Shown here one piece after another: positions 8,584 to 18,630 of a stretch of 64,000 nucleotides of DNA. This DNA comes from Enemella evansiae (GTDB lineage Bacteria; Pseudomonadota; Alphaproteobacteria; Rhodobacterales; Rhodobacteraceae). The first letter of the stretch is position 1, and every line of letters begins with the position of its first letter. The stretch is taken from NCBI GenBank assembly GCA_017255395.1, contig JAFKDC010000014.1, positions 1 through 64,000 on the forward strand. The letters run 5' to 3'. A model generated the notes under the pieces. It did no database searches. It saw only the letters and a list, made by a program, of their open reading frames with translations, and was not told where the DNA came from. The position numbers were made by a program, and so were the translations under genes.

Positions 8584-9477
8584 ATGCGCCTCGACCCCGC
8601 CCAGCTTGCCGCCCTCGAGGCGGTCCTGCGTCTTGGCAGCTTCGAGGCAGCCGCCGCCGCGCTTGGCGTCACCCCCTCGGCGATCTCGCAGCGCATCCGC
8701 GCGCTGGAGGACCGCACCGGAACGCCGCTGGTGATCCGCGCCGCCCCCGCCGAGGCCACCGCGCTTGGCGCCCGCCTGGCCCGGCACGCGCGCGAGCAGG
8801 CGCTGCTGGATGCGGCGCTTGCGGATGAGTTGCACGAAGCCCGCGCCGCCGCCCGCGTCCGCATCGTGCTGAATGCCGACTCGCTGGATACATGGGCCCT
8901 GCCCGCGCTGGCGGACGCAGACCTGTTGTACGAAATCGTGGTCGAAGACGAATCCATCTCGGCGGACCGGCTGCGGCGCGGCGAGGTCTCTGCCGTCGTC
9001 ACCACGCAGGCAAACCCGGTTCAGGGCTGCGACGTGATCGCATTGGGCGCGATGCGCTACCGGGCCACCTGCGCTCCCGCCTTCCACGACCGGCACTTCG
9101 CGCGGGGCCTCGACGCCGCGGCATTGGCGCGGGCCCCGATGCTGGATTTTTCGGGACACGACCGCCACCAGCGGGCGTGGATCACCGCGCTCACCGGGCA
9201 GCCGCTGTCGCCGCCCGCGCATCTGCTGCCCTCGACCCACGGCTTCGTCACGGCGGCGAAACTGGGGCTGGGCTGGGGCCTGAACCCGGCGCCGCTGGTG
9301 GATGCAGAGATCGCGGCGGGCCGCCTGCGCGACATGGCGCCCGACCGCCCCTTCGACGTGCCGCTGTACTGGCAGCTGCGCAGCCTTGTCGCACCCGCGC
9401 TGCGGCCCCTGACACGGGCGATGGTCCGGGCCGCGAAGCGCGGGTTGGTGCAACACGCAGGACCGGACGACCCCTAA
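8584..9477 (+). CDS. LysR-family regulator, ArgP/LysG type
   Basis: A 297-residue LysR regulator: winged helix-turn-helix at residues about 5-60 (VLRLGSFEAAAAALGVTPSAISQRIRALED), then a periplasmic-binding-like sensor domain. The SAISQRI helix and the pairing with a divergent LysE/ArgO exporter suggest ArgP (IciA/LysG), which activates the exporter when lysine or arginine accumulates. The ATG at 8584 is preferred over an in-frame TTG at 8575 because AAGGA at 8570-8574 is correctly spaced for it. The 88-base intergenic region must hold both promoters and the operator. Confidence 0.88.
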   Translation: MRLDPAQLAALEAVLRLGSFEAAAAALGVTPSAISQRIRALEDRTGTPLVIRAAPAEATALGARLARHAREQALLDAALADELHEARAAARVRIVLNADSLDTWALPALADADLLYEIVVEDESISADRLRRGEVSAVVTTQANPVQGCDVIALGAMRYRATCAPAFHDRHFARGLDAAALARAPMLDFSGHDRHQRAWITALTGQPLSPPAHLLPSTHGFVTAAKLGLGWGLNPAPLVDAEIAAGRLRDMAPDRPFDVPLYWQLRSLVAPALRPLTRAMVRAAKRGLVQHAGPDDP

Positions 9478-9595
9478 AGACCCGGGAAGCCGCCGCAGGG
9501 CCGGGCAAGCCCCCGCCCTGTCACCCCGATGGTCCCGGGCGACCTGAGGCGGAAGCCCCCGGCCGACCCGGTCTGTCACAGCGATGAAGGACCCG

Positions 9596-10345
9596 TCAGG
9601 CGCTTTCCAGCTGCGCCATGACCTCGTCCGAGGCCTCGAAGTTGGTGGTGACGCGCTGCACGTCGTCGTCCTCTTCCAGCGCGTCGACCAGCTTCATCAG
9701 GGTCTTCATGCCGTCGAGATCCAGTTCCGTCGTGGTGGTCGGCTTCCAGATCAGCTTGGTCGACTCGGACTCGCCCAGGGCCGCCTCAAGCGCCGAGGAG
9801 ACCTCGTTCAGGTCGGTGTCGGCGCAGTAGACCGTGTGGCCCTCTTCCGAGGACTCCACGTCCTCGGCCCCGGCCTCGATCGCCGCCATCATCACGTCGT
9901 CCGCGTCCCCCACCGAGGCGGGATAGACGATCTCGCCCTTGCGCTCGAACATGAAGCCGACAGACCCGGTCTCGCCAAGGTTGCCGCCGTTCTTGGTGAA
10001 GGTCGAGCGCACGGTCGAGGCGGTCCGGTTGCGGTTGTCAGTCATCGCCTCAACGATCACCGCCACGCCGTTCGGGCCATAGCCCTCGTAGCGGATTTCC
10101 TCATAGTCCTCGCCCTCGCCGCCGATGGCCTTCTTGATGGCGCGCTCGATGTTGTCCTTGGGCATCGACTGGCCCTTGGCCTCTTTCACCGCCAGACGCA
10201 GGCGCGGGTTCTTTTCCGGATCCGGGTCGCCCATCTTCGCCGCGATGGTGATTTCCTTGGACAGTTTCGAGAAGACCTTGGCGCGCAGCTTGTCCTGTCG
10301 GCCCTTGCGGTGCTGAATGTTTGCCCATTTGGAATGGCCGGCCAT
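9596..10345 (-). CDS. yebC: YebC/PmpR family DNA-binding / translation-associated protein
   Basis: A 249-residue cytoplasmic protein of the YebC/TACO1 family. It begins with the invariant [18 protein letters not shown] and carries the acidic middle and C-terminal domains. Family members have been described as transcription regulators, and more recently as factors that help ribosomes through proline-rich stretches. Length and full colinearity indicate an intact gene. It is a single-gene unit, with 501 bases of non-coding sequence upstream and the ArgP gene ending 118 bases downstream on the other strand. Confidence 0.95.
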   Translation of the reverse strand: MAGHSKWANIQHRKGRQDKLRAKVFSKLSKEITIAAKMGDPDPEKNPRLRLAVKEAKGQSMPKDNIERAIKKAIGGEGEDYEEIRYEGYGPNGVAVIVEAMTDNRNRTASTVRSTFTKNGGNLGETGSVGFMFERKGEIVYPASVGDADDVMMAAIEAGAEDVESSEEGHTVYCADTDLNEVSSALEAALGESESTKLIWKPTTTTELDLDGMKTLMKLVDALEEDDDVQRVTTNFEASDEVMAQLESA

Positions 10346-10846
10346 GTACTCGCCTCATATCGGTTTGTGATGTATGGGCGCCTCTATAAGGGAGGACGCC
10401 CCCCCTTGCCAAGACGCATGGATCGAGCATCCGGCGAGGGCAAGCCTGCCCCATGGCCCGTGTCCTGCCTCTGCACCTGCGTCCCCGAACCAAGGACAGC
10501 GACGCCCAGGGCCACGCCCTCCTCGTCCGGGGGATGCGGCGGGGCGCGCAGACCGCATCCGCCTCGACCGCGCGGAACTGTCAAAGGCGCTGGACCCGCG
10601 AAGCAGCACAGGCGTGATCGGCGGCGACCCGGTCTGCCTGCCCGCCCCAGCCACAACCAGCGACCCGCTCGGGGCCAGCATCGGGGCCGCCTGCCCGTCG
10701 CTGATGGCCCTGAACACCACCGAGGGCCTGCCCGTCATGGGATGGGCATTCCGGTCGCGCCTCCGCGCGCAGAGGCCTCCAAACGCCGCATCGCCCGACC
10801 TGTCAGGCCCCTGCCCCGCCTTGTCGAAAACCGGCCCCAGGCCCCG
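10346..10846. other. Intergenic stretch between yebC and the SLC13 permease
   Basis: About 500 bases with no recognised gene. The yebC promoter must lie at the left. Positions 10554-10763 have plus-strand codon use that looks coding (GC-rich third positions) but match no family I know. The frame has no convincing start or ribosome binding site and runs into the tail of the next gene. Confidence 0.4.
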
Positions 10847-12628
10847 TCACAGCGGGAAAAACACCGGGATCAGCAGCGAAGCGACGATGCCCATGACAAG
10901 GTTCATCCCCAGCCCGACCCGCAGGAAGTCGGTGAAGCGGTAGCCGCCGGGGCCATAGACCAGCGTGTTCGTCTGGTAGCCGATCGGCGTGGCGAAGGCG
11001 CAGGAGGCGGCGATCATCACCGCCACCACCAGCGGCCTCGGGTCCACACCCATGGCAGAGGCCAGCCCGATGGCGATGGGCGTCACCACGACCGCCACCG
11101 CATTGTTGCTGATCGCCTCGGTCAGGATCGAGGTCAGGAAGAAGACAGAGGCCACCAGCAGGACCGGCGGCAGCGTCTCCATCCAAGGCGCCAGCGCGCC
11201 CACGATCATCTCGACCGCGCCGGAACTGTCCAGCGCCGCGCCCACCACCAGCATGGCGAAGATCAGCGCCAGCAGGCGGCCCTCTACGAAGGAAAAGGCC
11301 TCGTCCGCGTCGATGCAGCGCGACAGCAGCACCACCGCCACGGCGACCACCGCCAGCGGCAGGATCGGCGCCACACCCAGCGCCGAAAGGATCACCACCG
11401 CCGACAGCGCGCCCAGGGCCACGGGGGCATGGCCCCGGCGAAAGGCGCGGACGGTGGGCGTGGCCACGTCGACCAGCTCCATCTCGTCGGCGAGGCGCTT
11501 GATGTCCTCGGCGTTCCCTTCAAGCAGCAGCGTGTCGCCGACGCGCACCACCAGCTCGTCCAGCTGCCGCCCGATGTTCTGGTTCCGCCGGTGCACCGCC
11601 AGCGGGTAGACGCCAAAGCGGCGCCGCAGGCGCAGAGCGCCAAGCGAACGCCCGACCATCTTGCAGCCCGGAGAGATCAGCACCTCGACGGTCGTCGTCT
11701 CCTTGGCCGAAACTTGGTCGACGCGCTTCAACTCCTTGTTGCGCTGAAGGGACAGCAGTTCGGTCATCTGCGTGCGCAGGACCACCCGGTCGCCGACCTG
11801 AAGCTCGACCCCTTCGAGGTTGCGGCGCAGGGATTCGTCGCCCCGGATCACGTCGATCAGCCTGACGCCCTCGCGCTTGAACAGCTGCACGCCCAGCACC
11901 TCGCGCCCGATCAGGTTGGAATCCGGCGGAATCACCGCCTCGGTGAAGAACTTCATCCGGCTGCGGTCCGACGACAGCATCCCCGCCATGGACGACCGGT
12001 CGGGCAGCAGGAAGCGCCCGGCGAAGTAGAGATAGGCCATGCCGACAGCGACCAGCACCAGCGCCATGGGCGTGACCTCGAAGATCGAGAAGGGCTCCAG
12101 CCCCCGGGTGCGGGCGATGCCGTCGACCAGCAGGTTCGTCGAGGTTCCGATCAGCGTGGTCGTGCCGCCAAGGATTGCCGCATAACTGAGCGGGATCAGC
12201 AGCTTGGACGGCGCGACACCCAGCGAGTTGGCGATCTGCACGAAGACCGGCAGCATGACCACCACCACCGGCGTGTTGTTCATGAAGGCCGAGGCCAGCA
12301 CCACGAAACCGAGAATCGCCCCCAGCGCCACCCTGGGGCGCTTCATCACCTGTTCCTGCGCGTGCCGCGTAAAGGCATCCAGCGCCCCGGTCCGCACCAG
12401 CGCCCCCATGACGATGAACATGGCGGCGATGGTCCATGGCGCCGGGTTCGCCAGCACCGCCAGCGCCTCGTCCTGCGGCAGCACGCCCAGCCCCAGAAGC
12501 GCCGCCATGCCGCCAAGGGCCGTCACCTCGGTCGGGTAGGTCTCGCGCACGAAAAGCGCAAACATCACGATCACCACCGCAATCGTCACCCACGCCTGCG
12601 CCGTCTGGCTCAAGTCGATCCAGTTCAT
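10847..12628 (-). CDS. SLC13/DASS family permease with TrkA-C (RCK_C) domains
   Basis: A 593-residue inner-membrane transporter. It has two hydrophobic halves (about residues 10-200 and 400-593) separated by a soluble region with two TrkA-C/RCK_C-like domains (about 205-375, with VGDRVVLR and VGDTLLLEG motifs). The membrane halves carry the DASS signature pairs MNNTPVVVVMLP and SNNAVAVVVTPIA. Similar proteins move sulfate, dicarboxylates or other anions in symport with sodium or protons. The cargo here is not determinable. It is followed 69 bases upstream (right) by the ymdB-type gene on the same strand and may be cotranscribed with it. Confidence 0.9.
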   Translation of the reverse strand: MNWIDLSQTAQAWVTIAVVIVMFALFVRETYPTEVTALGGMAALLGLGVLPQDEALAVLANPAPWTIAAMFIVMGALVRTGALDAFTRHAQEQVMKRPRVALGAILGFVVLASAFMNNTPVVVVMLPVFVQIANSLGVAPSKLLIPLSYAAILGGTTTLIGTSTNLLVDGIARTRGLEPFSIFEVTPMALVLVAVGMAYLYFAGRFLLPDRSSMAGMLSSDRSRMKFFTEAVIPPDSNLIGREVLGVQLFKREGVRLIDVIRGDESLRRNLEGVELQVGDRVVLRTQMTELLSLQRNKELKRVDQVSAKETTTVEVLISPGCKMVGRSLGALRLRRRFGVYPLAVHRRNQNIGRQLDELVVRVGDTLLLEGNAEDIKRLADEMELVDVATPTVRAFRRGHAPVALGALSAVVILSALGVAPILPLAVVAVAVVLLSRCIDADEAFSFVEGRLLALIFAMLVVGAALDSSGAVEMIVGALAPWMETLPPVLLVASVFFLTSILTEAISNNAVAVVVTPIAIGLASAMGVDPRPLVVAVMIAASCAFATPIGYQTNTLVYGPGGYRFTDFLRVGLGMNLVMGIVASLLIPVFFPL

Positions 12629-12697
12629 GCAATACCTTGTCGCTTATCCCCAAACGCACGCATCTTTGCGAAGCGGCGCGGGGGTTGCAAGGGGAAC

Positions 12698-13510
12698 TCA
12701 GAGATCGGGGCCAAGCTGCGCCAGCCGTCCGCCCTGCCGCACCATGCAGACGCGCTTTGCCTTGCCCGTGGCATCGTCGGTCTCGACGAAGGTGCCGCAA
12801 AGCGTCGCCTCACCCTCGGCCGGAGAGAACCGGCCCTTGGGCATGCCGATAACGAAGCGGCGCAGGGGTTCGACCTTGTCCATGCCGATGACGGAATTGT
12901 AGTCGCCGCACATGCCCGCATCCGCCTGGAAGGCGGTGCCGCCGTCGAGGATCTGCGCGTCGGCGGTGGGGATATGGGTATGCGTGCCGACAACAAGGCT
13001 GGCACGCCCGTCGCAGAAATGGCCCATACCCATCTTCTCCGAGGTCGCCTCGCAGTGCATGTCCACCACCACCGCCTGCGCCTGTCCGGCCAGACGCTTC
13101 AGCGCCTCGTCCACCGCCGAGAAGGGGTTGTCGTAGTTGCGCGACATGAAGACCTGCCCCAGCGCCTGCACCACCAGCACCTTGCGCCCGCGCCCGTCCT
13201 TGTACAGCGCCGCCCCGCGCCCCGGCGCCGCCTTGGCAAAGTTCAGCGGCCGCACGATGCGCGTCTCGCGCTCGATGTAGGACAGCATTTCCTTCTGGTC
13301 GAAGGCATGGTCGCCCAGCGTGACGACATCGGCGCCGGCCTCGAAGATCAGCTTGGCATGGGCCTCGGACAGGCCGTGGCCGCTGGTGGCATTCTCACCG
13401 TTGACGATGACGAAATCGAGCGCCCAGTCGCGGCGCAACGCCGGAAGGCGCTCCGCGATGCCGGTACGCCCGGCGCGTCCCATGACGTCGCCCAAGAAAA
13501 GTATCCGCAT
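12698..13510 (-). CDS. YmdB family metallophosphoesterase (TIGR00282)
   Basis: A 270-residue cytoplasmic binuclear-metal phosphoesterase. Metal-binding segments are visible: MRILFLGDVMGRAGR at the start, VNGENAT near residue 40, TLGDHAFDQKE near 68, DMHCEATSEK near 150 and VVGTHTHIPTAD near 175. Characterised relatives hydrolyse 2',3'-cyclic nucleotides and affect biofilm or spore programmes in Bacillus; the role in alphaproteobacteria is not known. Length is typical. It precedes the SLC13 permease on the same strand. Confidence 0.92.
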   Translation of the reverse strand: MRILFLGDVMGRAGRTGIAERLPALRRDWALDFVIVNGENATSGHGLSEAHAKLIFEAGADVVTLGDHAFDQKEMLSYIERETRIVRPLNFAKAAPGRGAALYKDGRGRKVLVVQALGQVFMSRNYDNPFSAVDEALKRLAGQAQAVVVDMHCEATSEKMGMGHFCDGRASLVVGTHTHIPTADAQILDGGTAFQADAGMCGDYNSVIGMDKVEPLRRFVIGMPKGRFSPAEGEATLCGTFVETDDATGKAKRVCMVRQGGRLAQLGPDL

Positions 13511-13560
13511 GACGCACAGGGGTAGACCCGCGCGCCGGGAAAGAAAAGCCCCCTCGGTGC

Positions 13561-14294
13561 CTATTCGCAGGCCATCGCGGCGCGGATCGCCGCAGGGCTG
13601 TAGGCGCCAAGGCTGCGGGCGGTCAGCGTCCCGTCAAAGCGCAGCGCCTGCACCGTGGTCCAGTCGCCACTGGCGAGGATCATCTCGGGCCCTTGCCCGC
13701 ACGCGCGCAATCCGCCCTCGATGTAATCCCAGCCGATGCGGTGGTTGGTCAGCCCCGCCATAGCGGCGACCTCGGTCAGCCTGTCACCCTCCAGCCGCCA
13801 GATGCGCAGGGTCTTGGCCAGGTGCGGGCGATCCACGTAGGCCACTTCGAGCCGCCCGTCCCCGTCCAGATCGGCAGCCCCCAGAGGCGCCAGCCAGCGG
13901 TTGGCCTGCCCGATGAAGGGCGTGGCCGCCACAAGCCCGGTCGGCGCGTACAGCGCCAGCCGGGCCCCCAGCGTCAGATCGCTTTCCACGACCAGCGCCA
14001 TGTCGGGCCGCGCCGGATCCAGCCCCACGAGGCGCGGCGCGAGGTCCTCGAAGACGCGGGTCTCAGGCAGACGGATGGTAACGCGCCAAGGGTCGGGCCG
14101 CGCACAATCGGGGCAGCGGTCGGCGGTCAGCGTCAGTGCGCCCCACTCCACCGCGTCCCCCAGCACGCCGTGGGCGTAGCGCGTCGTGGGCTCTGCATAA
14201 TCGGCGCCGGTCAGACCCGGCAGCCCCTGCGCGCCAAGCGGCTGCGACAGCAGGGCCGCGGCGAGGGCCGCGAAAGCCACCCCCGCCCGACACA

Positions 14295-14295
<1 letters not shown>
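13561..14295 (-). CDS. Secreted protein with FG-GAP/VCBS-like repeat
   Basis: A 244-residue protein with an N-terminal signal peptide (FAALAAALLSQPLGAQG, cleavage after about residue 23). The mature part contains the calcium-loop signature ADLDGDGRLEVAYVDRP near residue 145, typical of FG-GAP/VCBS integrin-like beta-propeller blades. The cysteine pair RCPDCARP may form a disulfide. The likely location is periplasm or outside the cell. The start codon overlaps the ferredoxin stop by one base (TGATG), so the two are coupled. No enzymatic motif is visible and the function is unknown. Confidence 0.75.
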
Positions 14296-15127
<832 letters not shown>

Positions 15128-15676
15128 GTGATCACCCGGATTGTCCCGCGCGTTTCGCTTGCGCGCCCGCTGATGGGCTGCGCCTTGGCGGCCCTTTGCG
15201 CCTGTGCCGCCCCCGTTGCAGAGCCCCCGGCCAGCCGGGCCGCGCCGATGCCCGGGACCCCGGTCGCGGAACACGAGGCCGACGGCACCTGCCGCGTGCG
15301 GGAAACAACCCCCGCAGTCTACGAACAGGTCATGGGCGAAGTGCAGGTCGTGCAGGCCGAGATCGCCGAGGACGGCACGGTGCTGCGTCCGCCGGTCTAC
15401 CGCAAGGCCCCGGTGCCGCGCGTGGTCCGCCCGCGGGCCGAGATCAGCTTTGCCGCCCCCTGCCCCGAAGAAATGACGCCAGAGTTCCTGTCCTCGGTGC
15501 AGCGGGCGCTGACCGCACGCGGGTATTTCACCGGCCCCGTGTCGGGCAGTATGGACGCCGCGACCGCGGCGGCGGTGCGCCGCTACCAGTCCGAGCGTGG
15601 GCTGGAAAGTGCCCGGCTCTCGGTGGAAACGGCGCGCGATCTGGGGCTGATCGCCGTGGAACGCGATCCGCTCTGA
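15128..15676 (+). CDS. Peptidoglycan-binding-domain lipoprotein
   Basis: A 182-residue exported protein. The N-terminal hydrophobic stretch ends in LAALCACAAP, a plausible lipobox with the modified cysteine near residue 26. The C-terminal 75 residues form a PG_binding_1 fold (SSVQRALTARGYFTGPVSGSMDAATAAAVRRYQSERGL). It probably anchors to the cell wall from a membrane. Translation starts at GTG (15128) with AAGAGG upstream. There is no catalytic domain. It is followed 67 bases later by a ProC-like gene on the same strand. Confidence 0.8.
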   Translation: MITRIVPRVSLARPLMGCALAALCACAAPVAEPPASRAAPMPGTPVAEHEADGTCRVRETTPAVYEQVMGEVQVVQAEIAEDGTVLRPPVYRKAPVPRVVRPRAEISFAAPCPEEMTPEFLSSVQRALTARGYFTGPVSGSMDAATAAAVRRYQSERGLESARLSVETARDLGLIAVERDPL

Positions 15677-15743
15677 GCCTCCCGCCTTGCCAGACGCGGC
15701 CCCGGGCCTACACTGGCCCCGGGCAACGCAGGGAAGGGACGTC

Positions 15744-16535
15744 ATGCGCGACAGGATCGGTTTCGTCGGATCGGGGATGCTGGGCAGCGCCATCCTGCGG
15801 GCCTGGCTCGACAGCGGAACGGTCGCGCCGGAGGCGCTGATCGTGGCCAATCGCAGCGGTACCCTGCCGGACGTTCCGCAGGCCCGCGCCATCACCGTGA
15901 CCACCGATCCGGCCAGCCTCGCCGCGCGCTGCGGCACCATCGTGCTGTGTGTGCCGCCGGCTGCGGCACCGGCCCTTGGCCTGCATGCCCCCGATGCGCT
16001 GATCCTCTCGGTCATGGCCGCCGCGACGCTTGACGATCTCACCCGGCTGACCGGCGCGGCGCGGGTGATCCGGGCGATGTCCAGCCCCGCCGCCGCCCAT
16101 GGCATGGCCTATTCGCCCTTCGTGGCCGCCCCCGCCGCGACCCGTGCCGACCTGGCACTGGCCCGGCGCCTGCTGGGCGCCTGCGGCCCGTGCGATCAAC
16201 TGGCAGACGAAGCGCTGCTGGATCACTTCACCGCCATGACCGGCCCGGTGCCGGGCTTCGTCGCCGCCTTCGCCGAGGCCATGGTCGCCCATGCGGTCCG
16301 CGTCGGCACCCCGCCCGAGATCGCGGATCGCGCGATCCGGCAGCTGTTCCTGTCCGCCGGGCATATGCTGGCCAAGGACGCGCCCACAGCCGCCGAACAC
16401 GTGCAGGGCATGATCGACTACGCCGGAACCACCGCCGCCGGTCTGGAAAGACTGCGCCGCAGCACGCTGCACAAGGACGTCTCGGAGGCGCTTACCGCCG
16501 CCGCCGAACAGGCCCGGCGGATGCGCCCCGCCTGA
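15744..16535 (+). CDS. ProC-like pyrroline-5-carboxylate reductase family protein
   Basis: A 263-residue NAD(P)-binding protein with the dinucleotide motif GFVGSGMLGSAI at residues 6-17 and the P5C-reductase dimerisation region (VQGMIDYAGTTAAGLERL) near the C-terminus. ProC reduces pyrroline-5-carboxylate to proline. The catalytic-region sequence is looser than in canonical ProC (MSSPAAAHGMAYSPFV where ProC usually has PNTPA), so it may be a paralogue with another imine substrate. The start at 15744 follows AGGGAAGGGAC. The gene ends without a clear hairpin; a TATTT repeat follows. Confidence 0.75.
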   Translation: MRDRIGFVGSGMLGSAILRAWLDSGTVAPEALIVANRSGTLPDVPQARAITVTTDPASLAARCGTIVLCVPPAAAPALGLHAPDALILSVMAAATLDDLTRLTGAARVIRAMSSPAAAHGMAYSPFVAAPAATRADLALARRLLGACGPCDQLADEALLDHFTAMTGPVPGFVAAFAEAMVAHAVRVGTPPEIADRAIRQLFLSAGHMLAKDAPTAAEHVQGMIDYAGTTAAGLERLRRSTLHKDVSEALTAAAEQARRMRPA

Positions 16536-16563
16536 TCGCGGCACGCGCGCCCCACCGCACAAG

Positions 16564-16598
16564 CCCCCCTCTTCTTTGATCTGAAAATACCGCGGCGG
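16564..16598 (-). repeat. Dispersed TATTT/AGAAG intergenic repeat, copy 2
   Basis: Minus-strand reading: GCCGCGGTATTTTC then AGATCAAAGAAGAGGGG. Same two-part design as the other copies. It lies between the convergent ends of the ProC-like gene and degP. Confidence 0.6.
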
Positions 16599-16691
16599 TG
16601 CCAGAGGCGGCGCCTCTCACACCGCCGCGCAGCGGCTGTCCCGCCAGCCCCGGCAGCACGGGCCGGAACCGACACGGACCGCAACGAAAAT

Positions 16692-16712
16692 GGGCGGCCC
16701 GAAAGGCCGCCC
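16692..16712 (-). terminator. Rho-independent terminator of degP
   Basis: GGGCGGCC-loop of five-GGCCGCCC, a perfect eight-base stem 27 bases after the degP stop, followed on the minus strand by ATTTTCG. A clean GC stem with a short T-rich tail. Confidence 0.8.
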
Positions 16713-16738
16713 ATGCCGAAGTTCCTTGACCTGAAAGC

Positions 16739-18211
16739 TCAGTCCTCGTCGAGACCCAGCGCCACGAAGCGCGGATCGCCACCGCGACGGACCAGCAGAA
16801 GGATGGACTTGCGCCCCTCTTCCCCTGCCTCGTCGATCCGGTCCTGAAGCTCGGCCACCGTGGTCACGGCGCTTTGACCGGCTTCGGTGATGACGTCACC
16901 GGCGCGCAGGCCCTTCTCGAAGGCCTGCGAGGTCGGGGCGACGTCCATGACCGCAAGACCGTTCGTGCCCTCGTCCAGCTCCAGCTCGCCGCGGATCTCG
17001 TCGGTGAGCGGGCTCAGCGTCAGGCCAAGCACCTCGACCTCGCTGGGGGCTTCCGCATCGGGCCCGCCGCTTGCGGCAGCGGGAACGGCGCCCTGCGCCT
17101 CTTCGCGGCGGCCCAGCGTGACCTTCAGCGTCTGCGTCGCACCGTCGCGGAAGACCACGACCCGCACGGTCTCGCCCACCGGGGTGTTGGCGACGACCCG
17201 CACCAGCTGGCGCGTGTCCTCGACCGTGACGCCATCGAAGGACAGGATCACGTCACCGGCCATCATTCCCGCCTCCATGGCGGGACCTTCCGGCACGTCG
17301 GAAACCAGCGCGCCCTTGGCTTCCTCGAGCCCAAGCGCCTCGGCCTCGTCCCCGGTCACGTCCTGAATGCGCACGCCCAGCCAGCCGCGCCGCGTCTCGC
17401 CGAATTCCTTGAGCTGCTCGACGACCTTGGTCACCACGTTCGACGCCATCGAGAAGCCGATCCCGATCGAGCCGCCGGTGGGCGAGAGGATCGCGGTGTT
17501 CACGCCGATCACGTCGCCTTCCATGTTGAACAGCGGGCCGCCCGAATTGCCGCGGTTGATCGCCGCGTCGGTCTGGATGTAGTCGTCATAGGTGCCCGAC
17601 AGCGCCCGGTTGCGCGCCGAGACGATGCCTGCGGAGACCGAGAAGCCCTGCCCCAGCGGGTTGCCCATGGCCATGACCCAGTCGCCCACGCGGGCGCCGT
17701 CAGAGTTGCCGAAGTTCACGTAGGGCAGCGGCTCGTCCGATTCCACCTTCAGCAGCGCGATGTCGGTGTTCGGGTCGGTGCCCTTCAGTTCGGCCTTCAG
17801 TTCGCGGCCCGAGAAGAACTCGATGGTGATCTCGTCGGCGCCTTCGATGACGTGGTTGTTGGTCACGATGTAGCCGTCTTCGGAAATCACGAAGCCAGAG
17901 CCCAGAGCCGAGGACCGGCGCGGACGGTCGGGGCCGCCGCGTTCCTGGAAGTCGCGGAAGAGATCCTCGAAGGGCGAACCTTCGGGAACGATGCCCTGCG
18001 GCCCGGTGCGGCCCGCTACGACGGTCGAGGTGGTGATGTTCACGACCGAGGGGCTGACCCGCTGCGCGAGGTCGGCAAAGCTTTCGGGCACGCCCCGGGC
18101 CTGCGCCATCAGGGATTGCGAAACGATCAGGATCATCGACAGCGTGCCCAGCCAGAACAGCCGCAGCGGTGTCGCCCGATCCCGTATTATTGCTTGGGAT
18201 TGCGGTTTCAA
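16739..18211 (-). CDS. degP: Periplasmic serine endoprotease DegP/Do
   Basis: A 490-residue HtrA-family protease that degrades and refolds misfolded envelope proteins. A signal-anchor stretch (residues about 16-38, LRLFWLGTLSMILIVSQSLM) is followed by the trypsin-like domain with His120 (NNHVIEG), Asp150 (NTDIALL) and Ser223 (RGNSGGPL). Two PDZ domains follow (about 270-365 and 395-485). The start is TTG at 18211, chosen because AAGGAGATTCAA directly precedes it and no ATG fits. It is last in the hflK-hflC-DUF2065-degP series, after a 227-base gap that could hold its own stress promoter. A terminator follows. Confidence 0.95.
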   Translation of the reverse strand: MKPQSQAIIRDRATPLRLFWLGTLSMILIVSQSLMAQARGVPESFADLAQRVSPSVVNITTSTVVAGRTGPQGIVPEGSPFEDLFRDFQERGGPDRPRRSSALGSGFVISEDGYIVTNNHVIEGADEITIEFFSGRELKAELKGTDPNTDIALLKVESDEPLPYVNFGNSDGARVGDWVMAMGNPLGQGFSVSAGIVSARNRALSGTYDDYIQTDAAINRGNSGGPLFNMEGDVIGVNTAILSPTGGSIGIGFSMASNVVTKVVEQLKEFGETRRGWLGVRIQDVTGDEAEALGLEEAKGALVSDVPEGPAMEAGMMAGDVILSFDGVTVEDTRQLVRVVANTPVGETVRVVVFRDGATQTLKVTLGRREEAQGAVPAAASGGPDAEAPSEVEVLGLTLSPLTDEIRGELELDEGTNGLAVMDVAPTSQAFEKGLRAGDVITEAGQSAVTTVAELQDRIDEAGEEGRKSILLLVRRGGDPRFVALGLDED

Positions 18212-18438
18212 TTGAATCTCCTTGTCTGCCAGCCGACGGCCCGAACGCGCCGCCGCCTGCCTCCTGTCAGTCAGTGTTTCAGAGATAGGTGCATGGCGGC
18301 AACACCAAAGACAGAGTTACGGTTTTTCACGCGAGAGTGACTGGCCGGGACAGAACCCTTCCCTGGCCATCCTGGTTAATAGCCTTTTTTCGTAAATCCC
18401 GGCTTACCTTAATCCGTGCAGGATCGGGATCGGCGGGA

Positions 18439-18630
18439 TCACGCCCGCAGGAACCAGAGCATGATCAGCCCCGTCGCGAGGGTGGCAAAACCGAGGGCCC
18501 GCCTTGTGTCGACCGGCAGGGCCCGCAGCGCTTCCAGCAGGCGTTCGACAAGCGAAGGGGCCAGTGCGTACACCAGCCCCTCGATCACGAGGACCATGGC
18601 GATCCCCGTCCAGATGTCCGTCCCGGTCAA
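18439..18630 (-). CDS. DUF2065 family small membrane protein
   Basis: A 63-residue protein with two hydrophobic segments (IAMVLVIEGLVYAL and LGFATLATGLIMLWFLRA), matching the DUF2065 (YjeT) family that commonly follows hflC. It overlaps the hflC stop by four bases, so translation is coupled. It probably sits in the inner membrane with HflKC. The biochemical role is not known. Confidence 0.9.
   Translation of the reverse strand: MTGTDIWTGIAMVLVIEGLVYALAPSLVERLLEALRALPVDTRRALGFATLATGLIMLWFLRA

Noticed and set aside
9584-13525. A plus-strand open frame of about 1300 codons across yebC, the SLC13 permease and the ymdB-type gene
   Set aside because: It is antisense to three well-supported minus-strand genes, rich in H, R, Q and D, without a domain or start signal. 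Such frames arise from strong GC bias at third positions.
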